64,000 bases of DNA from Aerococcus urinaeequi (GCF_001543205.1 NZ_CP014162.1:992001-1056000); one strand, 5' to 3'; counted from the first letter of the stretch, positions 18,078 to 29,903 are shown. Translations and numbers: made by a program. Notes: generated by a model from the sequence alone, not told the origin.

Positions 18078-18455
18078 CTATTCATGTGGTAATGACTTTG
18101 CTTTTGTATCCTCTTTTATCGGATTATAAATTTTTGCCAAAGATAGCACATGAATCAAACTTTTTTTCACTTCAGCTGTTGTCATATCTGCAGCTGGCTT
18201 ACGAGCAATCACGATAAAATCATTAGACGGATCAATGCCTGCCTTAAGTTCGGTAATGCTTTGACGAATTTTTCGCTTCACTGCATTACGGGTAACAGCG
18301 TTTCCAATTTTCTTACCGACAGAGATACCAATCCGGAAATGGGGTTGGTCCTTCTCCAATCGATAAATAACAAATTGGCGATTCGCAGTACTATGACCGT
18401 GATGAAATACCTGGCCAAAATCTTTCTCAGATTTGACTCTATAAGATTTCCGCAC
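18078..18455 (-). CDS. rnpA: Ribonuclease P protein component
   Basis: The protein subunit of RNase P, which matures the 5' ends of tRNAs. It is 125 residues long, with the conserved [19 protein letters not shown] region (RNR motif, about residues 49-67), which contacts P RNA, plus [12 protein letters not shown]. The start is GTG at 18455, nine bases after AAGGAGG. It lies between rpmH and yidC, the near-universal arrangement. Confidence 0.95.
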   Translation of the reverse strand: MRKSYRVKSEKDFGQVFHHGHSTANRQFVIYRLEKDQPHFRIGISVGKKIGNAVTRNAVKRKIRQSITELKAGIDPSNDFIVIARKPAADMTTAEVKKSLIHVLSLAKIYNPIKEDTKAKSLPHE

Positions 18456-18501
18456 GTAAGTTCGCCTCCTTAATAAAAAAAGACCACATATTAATGTGAT
18501 C

Positions 18502-18636
18502 TTATGCAGAAATAACTTTTCTTCCTTTTCTACGACGAGCTGCTAAAACGTGACGACCGTTTTTAGTGCTCATACGTTTACGGAAACCGTGAACTTTTTG
18601 ACGATGACGTTTTTTAGGTTGGTATGTTCTTTTCAT
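18502..18636 (-). CDS. rpmH: 50S ribosomal protein L34
   Basis: A 44-residue, highly basic protein beginning [18 protein letters not shown] and continuing [17 protein letters not shown], the textbook L34 sequence. A perfect AGGAGGTG lies upstream of the ATG at 18636. First gene of the rpmH-rnpA-yidC-jag operon, divergent from dnaA across oriC. Confidence 0.97.
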   Translation of the reverse strand: MKRTYQPKKRHRQKVHGFRKRMSTKNGRHVLAARRRKGRKVISA

Positions 18637-18659
18637 TACTTGCACCTCCTGTTGCGATT

Positions 18660-19369
18660 AAGTCTTTCGTTTTTTTATTAATATAAAACGACTGTAATAT
18701 TATATACAATAAAAAGTCGAAATTCAATTTCAGGTGCGAAATTTCGCACTCGTAATCAAGATTTTACCACATCATACCCCATATCACAATACTTTTTGTA
18801 CAAATATTGGTTTTTTTAAAGGTTTTCGACCGGTAAAACTCGTCTATATTATAACAGATATTTCTAAAAAAAAGAAAAATCCTCCCTAAATTGATGTCCT
18901 CTTTTTTTCACAAACTCACTTTTAAAATTTCACAAACTATGTGAAGGAAAAAATGGTAAACTCTTATTCACAAAGTGTGTACGAAATTTGCACAAGCCTG
19001 TGGTTAGTTGCTGCAAGTTTTGAATTATCCCAAAAGTTTTTAAAAGACTTTTCAACAAATCCACAGTTTTGCAAAACTTTTCCCCACCTGTTGATAACTC
19101 ATCAAAATCCCTTATAAATTGACCTTTAAACAAGCATAATTATACACAAGACTTTAGATTCGGTAAAAAGTTAACAGGTTTATTCACATCCTGTGGAAAA
19201 CATTTATCAAAAGTTGTGATTATTTTTATTCACATCCTAATCTTTCTGTGGAAAACTGTTTTTTTTCATGATATTATGAATGAGCTTAACGAATTTAAAG
19301 TTTCGTCGTACTAACATATTTCAATATGTTTGATATAAAAATTTTGTACACTAAGGAGCTAGGAAATAT
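18660..19369. other. oriC: oriC, part 1: DnaA-box cluster between rpmH and dnaA
   Basis: This roughly 710-base gene-free stretch holds many DnaA boxes. Perfect or one-off matches to TTATNCACA or its complement lie at 18964-18972, 19089-19097 (TGTTGATAA), 19140-19148, 19180-19188, 19192-19200, 19226-19234 and 19247-19255. The last overlaps the -35 region of the dnaA promoter, which fits autorepression. AT-rich tracts lie on both sides. Together with the dnaA-dnaN spacer it forms the bipartite origin seen in Bacillus and relatives. Confidence 0.9.
19269..19277 (+). promoter_or_regulatory. dnaA promoter, extended -10
   Basis: TGATATTAT is an extended -10. A DnaA box (19247-19255) covers the position expected for the -35 element, suggesting repression by DnaA. 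The start codon is about 95 bases downstream. Confidence 0.5.
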
Positions 19370-20704
19370 ATGAGTGAATTAAACCGATTATGGGATTACG
19401 TCACCCAATACTTCAAAGAAGAGTTGCCTAAAACAAGTTTCGATACTTGGATTAAAGACCTAGATCCTGTTGCCTTTGAGAATGATACCTTGTATTTAAA
19501 AGCCATTTCAGTGCTACACAAGGACCATATTGAGAAACATTATTCGATACAGATTCGACAAGTTTTATTTGAATACTTGAACCATGACGTGAATCTAGTC
19601 GTGAGTTTAAAAGATGATCGGTCACAATCAGCCAATCAAATTCAAGTAAACAACCATAATGACAATATTGAAGACAACGGATCAGATCTATTAAATCCAA
19701 AATATACCTTTGATAACTTCGTCGTCGGTGAAGGTAATAAAATGGCTCACGCTGCAGCTTTAGCTGTTGCAGAAGGCCCCGGCCGCGACTACAATCCCCT
19801 ATTCTTCTTCGGTGGTGTAGGGTTAGGTAAAACCCACTTGATGCAAGCAATTGGTCATGAAGTATTACGGACAAACCCTAATGCTAAAATAAAATACGTC
19901 TCTAGTGAAACCTTCACCAATGACTTTATTAATGCCATTCGTAAGAACACTACAGACGCCTTCCACCGAGAGTATCGAACAGTCGATATGTTATTAGTGG
20001 ATGATATTCAATTTATTGGGAATAAACAGTCTACCCAGGAAGAATTCTTCCATACATTTAACGTGCTCTATAATAATAATAAACACATCGTATTAACCAG
20101 TGACCGTGACGCCAGTCAGATCCCTGAGTTAGAAGACCGGTTAGTTTCCCGCTTTAAGCAAGGCTTATCAACGGATATTACACCGCCAGATTTAGAGACA
20201 CGGATTGCCATTTTGCGTAATAAAGCCAACGTCAATGGCTTACAAATTCCTGACGATACCCTTTCATATATTGCTGGACAAATTGACTCCAACATTCGTG
20301 AATTGGAAGGTGCTTTAACTAGTGTACAGGCCTTTGCGGTCATGAACCAAGAGGACTTAACGCCAAATACTGCAGCTAAAGCGCTCAGAAATTACAAGAG
20401 CAATGTGAAAAGTAATTCACCGACCATTCCAAATATCCTTGAGACAGTGGCCCAATACTTTAATTTGCAGGTTTCTGATCTTAAAGGGAAGAAACGGGTA
20501 CGCCAAATCGTGGTTCCACGCCAAATTGCCATGTATTTAAGTAGAGAATTAACAGATGCTTCCCTACCAAAAATTGGGCAGGAATTCGGCGGTAAAGACC
20601 ATACGACAGTTCTTCACGCTTATGACAAGATTAAAAAGGATATCGATGAAAAAAGTGAGTTAGAACGTGATGTTGACAGTATTCGTCGTTTATTAGAAAA
20701 ATAA
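19370..20704 (+). CDS. dnaA: Chromosomal replication initiator protein DnaA
   Basis: An AAA+ ATPase that binds DnaA boxes, melts oriC and loads the helicase. At 444 residues it has N-terminal domain I (LWDYVTQYFKEELPKTSFDTWI), a variable linker, the AAA+ core with Walker A GGVGLGKT (148-155) and Walker B LLVDDIQFI, and the DNA-binding domain with the signature GGKDHTTVLHAYDKI near the C-terminus. The ATG at 19370 follows AAGGAG and AGGA elements. It is flanked by DnaA-box clusters on both sides. Confidence 0.98.
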   Translation: MSELNRLWDYVTQYFKEELPKTSFDTWIKDLDPVAFENDTLYLKAISVLHKDHIEKHYSIQIRQVLFEYLNHDVNLVVSLKDDRSQSANQIQVNNHNDNIEDNGSDLLNPKYTFDNFVVGEGNKMAHAAALAVAEGPGRDYNPLFFFGGVGLGKTHLMQAIGHEVLRTNPNAKIKYVSSETFTNDFINAIRKNTTDAFHREYRTVDMLLVDDIQFIGNKQSTQEEFFHTFNVLYNNNKHIVLTSDRDASQIPELEDRLVSRFKQGLSTDITPPDLETRIAILRNKANVNGLQIPDDTLSYIAGQIDSNIRELEGALTSVQAFAVMNQEDLTPNTAAKALRNYKSNVKSNSPTIPNILETVAQYFNLQVSDLKGKKRVRQIVVPRQIAMYLSRELTDASLPKIGQEFGGKDHTTVLHAYDKIKKDIDEKSELERDVDSIRRLLEK

Positions 20705-20746
20705 TGACTTATCTACATCATCTGAGTCTGAGTTTGAAATGACTTA

Positions 20747-20755
20747 TGCTAAAAT
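20747..20755 (+). promoter_or_regulatory. Extended -10 promoter upstream of dnaN
   Basis: TGCTAAAAT is an extended -10 element just after the dnaA stop and upstream of the DnaA boxes at 20775-20867, so dnaN transcription probably crosses them. No clear -35 was found. Confidence 0.4.
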
Positions 20756-20774
20756 ATAGGTAAGAAAAGGAGGT

Positions 20775-20938
20775 TGTGGATAATTGTTCATAACCTCTCT
20801 GTTTTTTCCACAGGTTATGCACATGTGGAAAAGTTTATTTTGACAAGCTTTCTTAAAGTTATCAACAAGATTAACAGGGCCTATTACTATTACTATCTTT
20901 TTATCTATAATTAAAATATATATACAAGGAGTGCACAC
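20775..20938. other. oriC: oriC, part 2: DnaA boxes, DnaA-trios and unwinding element between dnaA and dnaN
   Basis: DnaA boxes lie at 20775-20783 (TGTGGATAA, perfect), 20804-20812, 20815-20823, 20824-20832 and 20859-20867 (TTATCAACA). A short GC cluster (CAGGGC, 20875-20880) follows, then CTA-TTA-CTA-TTA-CTA (20881-20895). Its complement is a run of 3'-GAT/AAT-5' DnaA-trios, and then an AT-only stretch to about 20922. This box/GC/trio/AT order is the basal unwinding system defined in Bacillus subtilis, so strand opening very probably starts here. Confidence 0.88.
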
Positions 20939-22090
20939 ATGAAATTTTCTATTAATCGGTCTGTTTTTATTCAAAATTTGACGGACGTTCAAAGAGCAAT
21001 TAGTTCAAGAACAACGATACCTGTTTTGACAGGTGTTAAAATCTCAGTTAAAGAAGAAGGACTTTATTTAACTGGATCTGATGCAACAATTTCCATTGAG
21101 GCATTTATTGATGCTAAAGATGATGACAATAAATTAAAAATTGAAGCCACTGGTGATATTGTCTTACCATCTCGTTTCTTAGGTGAAATAGTGAAGAAAT
21201 TACCATCAGATATGATGAATTTAGAAGTTGTTGAAAACTTCCAAACAGAAATCACTTCTGACCGTGCATCATTTACATTAAATGGGATTAATGGTAGTGA
21301 ATATCCACGTTTACCTGAAATCGATGCAAAACAAACTTACGCATTACCAACAGATACCTTTAAACAAGTGGTCAACCAAACCATTATTTCTGTATCTAAC
21401 CAAGAAATTCGCCCTATTTTCACTGGGATTCATTTTGAAATTGGGAATGGTGAGTTAAAAGCAGTTGCAACTGACTCTCATCGTTTAAGTCAACGCATTA
21501 TGCCGTTAACAATGCCAGAAGTAGCTGGTGATACAGTGTTAGATATCAATATTCCAGGTCGTTCATTACAAGAATTAATCCGTATTGTGGATAGTAATGA
21601 AGACATTGAGATGATGGTGACAGACAATCAAGTATTGTTTAAAGCTCGTAATATTTACCTATACTCTCGTTTACTAGAAGGTAACTACCCGAATACAGAC
21701 CGTTTATTACCTAATGACCACTCAACAATTATTGAAGTGGCAGCGAGTGAATTAGTGAATGCTGTTGAACGTGCTTTGATTTTAAGTCACGAAGGTAAAA
21801 ATAATGTGGTTCGTTTGAATATTTCAGACCAAAATATTATTTTATCTAGTCAATCTGCTGAAGTTGGGAATGTAGAAGAAGAAATCAATGTAGTGAAAGC
21901 TGAAGGGGAAGCTTTAGAAATTTCCTTCAACCCTGATTACTTACGTGAAGCGTTGAAATCATTTGGTCAACAAAATGTACAAATTGGCTTCCAGTCATCT
22001 TCACACCCCTTCACCTTATTACCAAGTGACCAAACTGATAACTTCAATTTCGTTCAATTGATTACCCCAATTCGTACACCAAGAGGTTAA
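20939..22090 (+). CDS. dnaN: DNA polymerase III subunit beta (sliding clamp)
   Basis: The ring-shaped processivity clamp. 383 residues, three repeated clamp domains, beginning MKFSINRSVFIQNLTDVQRAI. Typical features include IPVLTGVKISV, ATDSHRLSQR and the C-terminal LITPIRTPRG ligand-pocket end. The ATG is preceded by AAGGAG at seven bases. It lies directly after the unwinding element and ends before an intrinsic terminator, so unlike in Bacillus it is not obviously co-transcribed with recF. Confidence 0.98.
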   Translation: MKFSINRSVFIQNLTDVQRAISSRTTIPVLTGVKISVKEEGLYLTGSDATISIEAFIDAKDDDNKLKIEATGDIVLPSRFLGEIVKKLPSDMMNLEVVENFQTEITSDRASFTLNGINGSEYPRLPEIDAKQTYALPTDTFKQVVNQTIISVSNQEIRPIFTGIHFEIGNGELKAVATDSHRLSQRIMPLTMPEVAGDTVLDINIPGRSLQELIRIVDSNEDIEMMVTDNQVLFKARNIYLYSRLLEGNYPNTDRLLPNDHSTIIEVAASELVNAVERALILSHEGKNNVVRLNISDQNIILSSQSAEVGNVEEEINVVKAEGEALEISFNPDYLREALKSFGQQNVQIGFQSSSHPFTLLPSDQTDNFNFVQLITPIRTPRG

Positions 22091-22174
22091 TTGAAGCTAA
22101 TTGGAGAAATGACAAAAGCCGCTAAAAATTGATGTCGAAGGTCAAATCATTTTCATATGGTTAGCCAAATGGAT

Positions 22175-22213
22175 AAGGATCAAAATCATTTACTGGTTTT
22201 GGTCCTTTTTTTT
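22175..22213 (+). terminator. Intrinsic terminator after dnaN
   Basis: AAGGATCAAAATCA (22175-22188) pairs with TGGTTTTGGTCCTT using two G-U pairs around a short loop, followed by eight T. Confidence 0.8.
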
Positions 22214-22475
22214 GGTCTACATATAAAAATGTGCCAATTTTTGACTTTTAAGCCCTTTAAGTAAGATTCTAGGTATTTCCCTATCTAAAATGCCAACTTT
22301 TAATATAGGGCCTTTATTTGCTAAATACGGTAAATTAGCGTATAATTAAGGGTGTATAAATAAAAGTGAAATCGTTGAATCTGCTAAGGACCACTAGCTG
22401 TGTCCGGTGATGGCAAGAAGAGACGATTTATTTTATGTGAAGAGCGAATTTGGAAGATGAATGTGGGGTGAAATG
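22214..22475 (+). promoter_or_regulatory. Promoter and structured leader of yaaA-recF-gyrB-gyrA
   Basis: A near-ideal SigA promoter has TTGCTA (22318-22323), 17 bases, then TATAAT (22341-22346). The roughly 120-base leader contains a three-tier hairpin. The outer stem AAATCGT (22369-22375) pairs with ACGATTT (22423-22429). The middle stem is TGCTA (22382-22386) with TGGCA (22411-22415). The inner stem is GGAC-C-AC (22388-22394) with GTGTCC (22400-22405) around TAGCT. It lacks a T-run, so it is not a plain terminator. I do not recognise a known riboswitch class. Confidence 0.6.
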
Positions 22476-22724
22476 ATGGCTGAAATCGTAAAAATTAAAA
22501 CAGCATATATTACATTGAGTCAGTTATTAAAAATTTCTGGTGCGATAGGTACTGGCGGAGAAGCGAAATGGTATCTACAAGAAAATGATGTCGTTGTAGA
22601 CGGTGAAATTGATAACCGACGTGGACGTAAATTGTATCCAGGTATGGTTATTGCAATACCGAATGAAGGTGAATTTATCATCGAAAGCCATGAAGCGCAT
22701 GGTGATGGACATGCAGCTGAATAA
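22476..22724 (+). CDS. yaaA: S4 domain-containing protein YaaA (RlbA-like)
   Basis: A small S4-like RNA-binding protein, 82 residues from the start used here, with the typical core AYITLSQLLKISGAIGTGGEAKWYLQ...VVDGEIDNRRGRKLYPG. YaaA homologues sit between dnaN and recF in most Firmicutes and are thought to act on RNA or ribosomes; the exact role is unsettled. Two ATG codons are adjacent (22473 and 22476); the second is better spaced from GGGGTGA. An upstream in-frame ATG (22461) overlaps the ribosome binding site. The gene overlaps recF by 14 bases. Confidence 0.9.
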   Translation: MAEIVKIKTAYITLSQLLKISGAIGTGGEAKWYLQENDVVVDGEIDNRRGRKLYPGMVIAIPNEGEFIIESHEAHGDGHAAE

Positions 22725-23826
22725 CATTAAGTTAAAGGACTTCAGAAATTATGAAGATCTAACAGTCACATTTTCTCCTGGGGTGAACGTCTTTATTGGC
22801 GAGAATGCCCAGGGGAAAACATCTTTATTAGAGGCTATTTATATGATGTCACTGGCAAGAAGTCACCGTACGGCCAATGAAAAAGATACCATCCGTTGGC
22901 AACAAGACTTTGCGCGTATTGAAGGTAGTATATCAACGAGAACGAATCTAGATTTACCACTAGCGCTAACCATCACGAAATCTGGTAAACGCGCAAAAGT
23001 GAACCATTTAAACCAAAACCGGATGAGTGATTATATTGGCAAATTGAATGTGGTCCTTTTTGCCCCGGAAGATTTAGAACTGATTAAAGGTGCCCCGCAA
23101 CTTAGACGAAAGTTTATTGATATGGAGCTTGGGCAAATGAGCCCGAAGTACCTGTATGAGTCGGTTCAATATAATCGATTATTAAAACAACGAAATGCCT
23201 ACCTCAAGCAATTATTATATAAAGAAACCCAAGATCAAATTTATTTAGATATTCTCACTGAACAGTTAGCGGCGTCTGCTACCCATGTTATTTACCAACG
23301 GCTACGTTTTGTAGACCAACTGGAATCATGGGCTAAACCCATCCATTCAAACATTTCACATGGGCTTGAAGAGTTGACTTTAGCTTATCGTGGTCCAATT
23401 GAGTTGACTTTAGATATGACTGAAGATGCCATTTACCAGCAGTTGATGACGAAATTTAAAGAGAAGAAAGACCATGAATTTGCCAGAGGGGTTACTTTGG
23501 TTGGTCCACATCGGGATGATTTGACCTTTAAGGTGAATGGCCGTGATGTGCAGAAATTTGGTTCCCAAGGACAGCAACGGACGACTGTATTGAGTATGAA
23601 ATTAGCAGAAATCGAATGCATGCATGAAGTTTTAGGGGAATACCCTATTTTACTATTGGATGACGTACTCAGTGAATTAGATGATGAGCGGCAAACCCAC
23701 TTATTGAAGTCTATACAGTCGAAAGTCCAAACCTTTTTAACAACAACAAGTTTAGATGGTATTCAAAGAGAATTAATTGAAGAACCAAGGGTTTTCAATA
23801 TTGATGCAGGCGCGATAGCGGAATAA
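22711..23826 (+). CDS. recF: DNA replication and repair protein RecF
   Basis: An SMC-like ATPase that helps RecA load at single-strand gaps. From ATG 22711 the protein has 371 residues, the normal size, and starts MQLNNIKLKDFRNYEDL. Walker A is GENAQGKTS (30-38), the signature GSQGQQRTTVLSMKLAE precedes Walker B (YPILLLDDVLSELD). The open frame extends upstream inside yaaA, but that sequence is yaaA read in another frame. GGTGATGG lies just upstream of the chosen start. Translational coupling to yaaA is likely. Confidence 0.96.
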   Translation: MQLNNIKLKDFRNYEDLTVTFSPGVNVFIGENAQGKTSLLEAIYMMSLARSHRTANEKDTIRWQQDFARIEGSISTRTNLDLPLALTITKSGKRAKVNHLNQNRMSDYIGKLNVVLFAPEDLELIKGAPQLRRKFIDMELGQMSPKYLYESVQYNRLLKQRNAYLKQLLYKETQDQIYLDILTEQLAASATHVIYQRLRFVDQLESWAKPIHSNISHGLEELTLAYRGPIELTLDMTEDAIYQQLMTKFKEKKDHEFARGVTLVGPHRDDLTFKVNGRDVQKFGSQGQQRTTVLSMKLAEIECMHEVLGEYPILLLDDVLSELDDERQTHLLKSIQSKVQTFLTTTSLDGIQRELIEEPRVFNIDAGAIAE

Positions 23827-23854
23827 GTAAGCGTGCGGGTTAGGCGTGGCCTAA

Positions 23855-25930
<2,076 letters not shown>

Positions 25931-25948
25931 TAAGGAGGGAAAAGTTTC

Positions 25949-28528
25949 ATGAGTGAAGAAATTAAAGAACAATTCCCACAACGTGAGATATCGCAAGAAA
26001 TGCGGACGTCATTTCTTGATTATGCCATGTCAGTTATTGTGGCACGTGCCCTGCCGGATGTCCGTGATGGCTTAAAACCCGTTCACCGTCGTATCCTTTA
26101 TGGGATGAATGAATTAGGAGTTACCTCAGATAAACCTTTTAAAAAATCAGCCCGTATCGTTGGGGACGTAATGGGTAAATATCATCCGCATGGGGATTCG
26201 GCTATCTATGAATCAATGGTGCGTATGGCCCAAGACTTCTCTTACCGCTACATGCTAGTAGATGGTCACGGGAACTTCGGTTCAGTCGATGGTGACCAAG
26301 CCGCAGCTATGCGTTATACCGAAGCTCGTATGAGTAAGATTGCCCACGAAATGGTTCGTGACATGAATAAAGATACCGTTGATTTTATCCCTAACTATGA
26401 CGGTGAAGAGCGTGAGCCAGAAGTATTACCAGCTCGCTTTCCTAACCTATTAGTAAACGGGACAACCGGTATCGCAGTTGGGATGACCACCAATATCCCA
26501 ACCCATAACCTAAGCGAAGTCATCGGCGCCATTAAAATTTTAATGCAGAACGCTGACGCAACAACCAACGAATTGATGGAGGCTTTACCAGGACCAGACT
26601 TCCCAACCGGTGGTATTGTCATCGGGAAATCAGGTATCCGTAAGGCTTATGAGACTGGAAAAGGGACAATCATTGTCCGTGCTAAATTAGACATTGAAAC
26701 CTTGTCTTCAGGTAAAGAACGGATTATCGTTCATGAAATTCCTTACATGGTGAACAAGGCTAAATTAGTCGAACGTATCGCTGAACTAGCTCGCGACAAA
26801 CGGGTAGAAGGGATCACCGCTGTACGTGACGAATCTGGTCGTGAAGGTATGCGTGTCGTTATTGAATGCCGTAAAGATGCCAGCGCATCTGTAATCGTCA
26901 ATAACCTTTACAAATACACGCAATTACAAACAAACTTTGGTATTAACATGGTAGCGATTGTAAATGGTGTACCACGTACCCTAAGCTTGAAAGAAATCCT
27001 ACAAAACTACCTACTTCACCAAGAAGAAGTTATCCGTCGTCGTTCGATTTTCGAGAAAAACAAGGCTGAAGCGCGTGCCCACATCCTAGAAGGGTTGCAA
27101 ATTGCCTTAGACCATATCGACGAAATTGTGAATATCTTACGTACATCACGTTCAGGTGACGAAGCGAAAGCCCGTTTTATCGAGGACTACAAGCTATCAG
27201 ATAAACAATCGCAAGCTATCTTAGACATGCGTCTAGTTCGTCTAACTGGTTTAGAACGTGAGAAAATTGATAAAGAACACGCCGAATTAATGGCGCAAAT
27301 CGACTACTTAAACCAAGTATTAGGATCTGAAACAATGCGTTACCAAATCATTTACGATGAATTAATTGAAATCGAAAGTAAATTCGGTGATGACCGTCGT
27401 ACAGAGTTAATGGTTGGTGAAATCCACAATATCGATGATGAAGACCTGATTGAAGAAAGTAACGTGATTGTTACCTTAACGCAAAATGGGTATATCAAAC
27501 GTATTGATGATGTAGAATTTAGAGCTCAAAATCGTGGAGGTACGGGTGTTAAGGGGATGAGTATGAACGACGATGACTTCGTTGAAACCATGTTATCTAC
27601 CTCAACCCACGACTCAGTCCTATTCTTCACCAACACTGGTCGCGTATTCCACTCTAAAGGTTATGAAATTCCAGAGTTTGGTCGTGCTGCAAAAGGGATT
27701 CCAGTTGTTAACCTGCTAAATCTACAACAAGACGAAACTGTTCAAGCAATGATCAACGTGACCCCAATTGAAGACGCAGAAGTAAAAGAACACTTATTAT
27801 TCGTAACGAAAAACGGTACTGTAAAACGTACCAATGCAAGTGACTACTTCAATATCCGTAACAATGGGTTAATCGCCTTGAAACTAGCTGAAGGCGATGA
27901 ATTAGTGAAAGTTGTCTTAACTAGTGGTGATGACAACATTATTATCGCGTCCCAAGATGGTTATGCCGTAAGTTTCCAAGAAACAAACGTCCGTAGCATG
28001 GGTCGTACCGCTACAGGTGTTCGCGGTATTCGTTTAAATGACGGCGATCAAGTGGTTGGTATGTCCGTACTTGGACCAGATGATAATGTACTAGTGGTTA
28101 CTGAAAAAGGTTACGGTAAACAAACACCAGCCAGCGAATATGGTATTAAAAACCGTGGCGGTAAAGGGGTTAAAACCATTAATGTTACCGAGAAAAATGG
28201 TATCTTAGTTGGTTTAACAACCGTTTCAGGAGAAGAAGACATCATGTTAATGACCAATCAAGGTATAGCTATTCGTTTCCATGCGAAAAATATTTCGCAA
28301 ACAGGTCGTGCAACACAAGGTGTGCGTTTAATCCGTCTAGCTGAAGATTCATATGTATCAGCAATTGCTAAAGTAGAAGCAATTGAAGAAGCATTAGCAG
28401 CAACACCTCTAGAAAATAAAACTGCTATTGATGCCCAATTAGCAGATGAACCCTCTGATGAAATGATTTCTCGTATGCAAGAATTCGCAGATGATGCATT
28501 ACCAGATTATGAAGAATCAGAAGAATAA
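25949..28528 (+). CDS. gyrA: DNA gyrase subunit A
   Basis: The DNA-breaking and rejoining subunit, 859 residues. The catalytic Tyr is Y123 in [10 protein letters not shown]. The quinolone-determining region reads [15 protein letters not shown] with Ser84 and Glu88, the wild-type residues, so no classical resistance mutation is present. The C-terminal beta-pinwheel contains the GyrA box [10 protein letters not shown]. An acidic tail of about 40 residues ([26 protein letters not shown] region) closes the protein. AAGGAGGG precedes the ATG. Confidence 0.98.
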   Translation: MSEEIKEQFPQREISQEMRTSFLDYAMSVIVARALPDVRDGLKPVHRRILYGMNELGVTSDKPFKKSARIVGDVMGKYHPHGDSAIYESMVRMAQDFSYRYMLVDGHGNFGSVDGDQAAAMRYTEARMSKIAHEMVRDMNKDTVDFIPNYDGEEREPEVLPARFPNLLVNGTTGIAVGMTTNIPTHNLSEVIGAIKILMQNADATTNELMEALPGPDFPTGGIVIGKSGIRKAYETGKGTIIVRAKLDIETLSSGKERIIVHEIPYMVNKAKLVERIAELARDKRVEGITAVRDESGREGMRVVIECRKDASASVIVNNLYKYTQLQTNFGINMVAIVNGVPRTLSLKEILQNYLLHQEEVIRRRSIFEKNKAEARAHILEGLQIALDHIDEIVNILRTSRSGDEAKARFIEDYKLSDKQSQAILDMRLVRLTGLEREKIDKEHAELMAQIDYLNQVLGSETMRYQIIYDELIEIESKFGDDRRTELMVGEIHNIDDEDLIEESNVIVTLTQNGYIKRIDDVEFRAQNRGGTGVKGMSMNDDDFVETMLSTSTHDSVLFFTNTGRVFHSKGYEIPEFGRAAKGIPVVNLLNLQQDETVQAMINVTPIEDAEVKEHLLFVTKNGTVKRTNASDYFNIRNNGLIALKLAEGDELVKVVLTSGDDNIIIASQDGYAVSFQETNVRSMGRTATGVRGIRLNDGDQVVGMSVLGPDDNVLVVTEKGYGKQTPASEYGIKNRGGKGVKTINVTEKNGILVGLTTVSGEEDIMLMTNQGIAIRFHAKNISQTGRATQGVRLIRLAEDSYVSAIAKVEAIEEALAATPLENKTAIDAQLADEPSDEMISRMQEFADDALPDYEESEE

Positions 28529-28580
28529 TATTGTAATAAACTATATATAAAAAATATCCATTTCAAATTATAGATATTAC

Positions 28581-28609
28581 TTGATTTATATTGAATGTTT
28601 TGCTAAAAT
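28581..28609 (+). promoter_or_regulatory. Promoter of rpsF-ssb-rpsR
   Basis: TTGATT (28581-28586) and TAAAAT (28604-28609) are 17 bases apart, and TGC before the -10 makes it an extended type. Confidence 0.55.
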
Positions 28610-28639
28610 ATTTTATTGTGAGTATTATATACTCTCCTT

Positions 28640-28660
28640 GCTCTCAGGGATGTTGAGAGC
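28640..28660 (+). other. Leader hairpin upstream of rpsF
   Basis: GCTCTCA (28640-28646) and TGAGAGC (28654-28660) form a 7-bp stem with loop GGGATGT, 10 bases before the rpsF ribosome binding site. S6-S18 are known to autoregulate through leader RNA in other bacteria; whether this hairpin has that role is a guess. Confidence 0.4.
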
Positions 28661-28690
28661 CAATAGACCAAAAGGAGGTGCAAAAGTCTG

Positions 28691-28993
28691 ATGAGTGAAA
28701 ACACTACTAAATACGAAGTTTTATACATTATTCGTCCTGATATGGAAGAAGCGTCTAAAAAAGCTTTGGTTGAACAATTCGATCAAATCTTAACTTCAAA
28801 CGGTGTAACAATTAATGAATCTAAAGACTGGGCAAAACGTCGTCTTGCGTACGAAATCAACGATTACAAAGAGGGTATCTACCACTTAGTTGATATGGAA
28901 GCTGACGATGCGGAAGGAATCAACGAATTCGACCGTCTTGCCAAAATCAATGACAATATTTTACGTCATATGATTACTAAAATCGAAGACTAA
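28691..28993 (+). CDS. rpsF: 30S ribosomal protein S6
   Basis: 100 residues with the S6 pattern: [15 protein letters not shown] at the start, [27 protein letters not shown] in the middle and [14 protein letters not shown] at the end. S6 binds S18 on the 30S platform. First gene of rpsF-ssb-rpsR. AAAGGAGGTG lies upstream but with wide spacing (12 bases) to ATG. Confidence 0.97.
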   Translation: MSENTTKYEVLYIIRPDMEEASKKALVEQFDQILTSNGVTINESKDWAKRRLAYEINDYKEGIYHLVDMEADDAEGINEFDRLAKINDNILRHMITKIED

Positions 28994-29029
28994 TTAACAA
29001 TACATATTTCGTGAGAGAGGAGTTATTTC

Positions 29030-29578
29030 ATGATTAATAATGTTGTACTGGTCGGCCGTTTAACTCGTGACGTTGATGTGCGTTATACGCAAAGTGGCGT
29101 TGCTGTTGGATCTTTCAGCGTTGCCGTTGAAAGAAACTTTAAAAATGCCCAAGGTGAACGTGAGACAGATTTTATTAACTGTGTTATCTGGCGTAAAGCA
29201 GCAGAGAATTTTGCGCGTTTTACCCGTAAAGGTTCATTAGTAGGTGTTGAAGGCAGCATCCAAACTCGAAACTACGAGAATAACCAAGGACAACGTGTAT
29301 ACGTTACTGAGATTTTGGTTGATAACTTTAGTTTATTAGAATCAAAATCAGTTACTGAAAGCCGCCCTGCCTCTGATAATAATAACAGTGGTTTTGGTGG
29401 ATTTAATAACAATAACGCAAACAACAACAGCTATAACAATCAAAATGCTGATCCATTTGATGGAAACAGCTTTAATCAAAACTCCTCTTCATTTAACAAT
29501 GGTAACGATAACCCATTCCCATCATCTAATGATGGTTCTGGTTCAATCAATGTTACCGATGATGACTTACCATTCTAA
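29030..29578 (+). CDS. ssb: Single-stranded DNA-binding protein
   Basis: 182 residues. The OB fold (1-105) begins [24 protein letters not shown] flexible Asn/Ser/Phe-rich linker follows and the protein ends in the acidic partner-binding tail DDDLPF. It coats single-stranded DNA and recruits replication and repair proteins. GAGGAG precedes the start. It sits between rpsF and rpsR as in most Firmicutes. Confidence 0.97.
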   Translation: MINNVVLVGRLTRDVDVRYTQSGVAVGSFSVAVERNFKNAQGERETDFINCVIWRKAAENFARFTRKGSLVGVEGSIQTRNYENNQGQRVYVTEILVDNFSLLESKSVTESRPASDNNNSGFGGFNNNNANNNSYNNQNADPFDGNSFNQNSSSFNNGNDNPFPSSNDGSGSINVTDDDLPF

Positions 29579-29604
29579 TGGTATAAGTAAGGGAGGTAAA
29601 AAAT

Positions 29605-29841
29605 ATGGCAGCACAACGCCGCGGTGGTCGTAGACGTAAAAAAGTATGTTTCTTCTGCGCTAACCACATTGATCATGTAGATTACAAAGACACAGATTTA
29701 TTAAAACGTTATATTTCTGAAAAAGGTAAAATCTTACCACGTCGTGTAACTGGTACATGTGCAAAACACCAACGTACTTTAACAGCTGGTATTAAACGCG
29801 CTCGTATTATGGCTTTAATTCCATTTACTACAGCAGAATAA
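29605..29841 (+). CDS. rpsR: 30S ribosomal protein S18, cysteine-rich (C+) form
   Basis: 78 residues with the S18 signature [18 protein letters not shown] and [11 protein letters not shown]. It differs from the S18 sequences I recall for Bacillus, Enterococcus and Streptococcus by carrying C-x2-C (VCFFCANH) and C-x2-H (TCAKHQ), a likely zinc site, so it belongs to the C+ type of ribosomal proteins. GGGAGG precedes the ATG. A strong terminator follows. Confidence 0.95.
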   Translation: MAAQRRGGRRRKKVCFFCANHIDHVDYKDTDLLKRYISEKGKILPRRVTGTCAKHQRTLTAGIKRARIMALIPFTTAE

Positions 29842-29849
29842 TACTAATC

Positions 29850-29887
29850 AAAAAACCATTTCGCCTTCTGGTGAAATGGTTTTTTTT
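29850..29887 (+). terminator. Intrinsic terminator after rpsR (convergent with the VOC gene)
   Basis: AAAAAACCATTTC and GAAATGGTTTTTT form a long stem around GCCTTCTGGT, with T or A runs on both sides, so it can serve both convergent transcripts. Confidence 0.85.
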
Positions 29888-29903
29888 CTACGTTTAAACT
29901 AAC

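Noticed and set aside
22603-22710. Longer N-terminus for RecF
   Set aside because: This part of the frame is yaaA in another frame; RecF homology starts at MQLNNIKLKDF.
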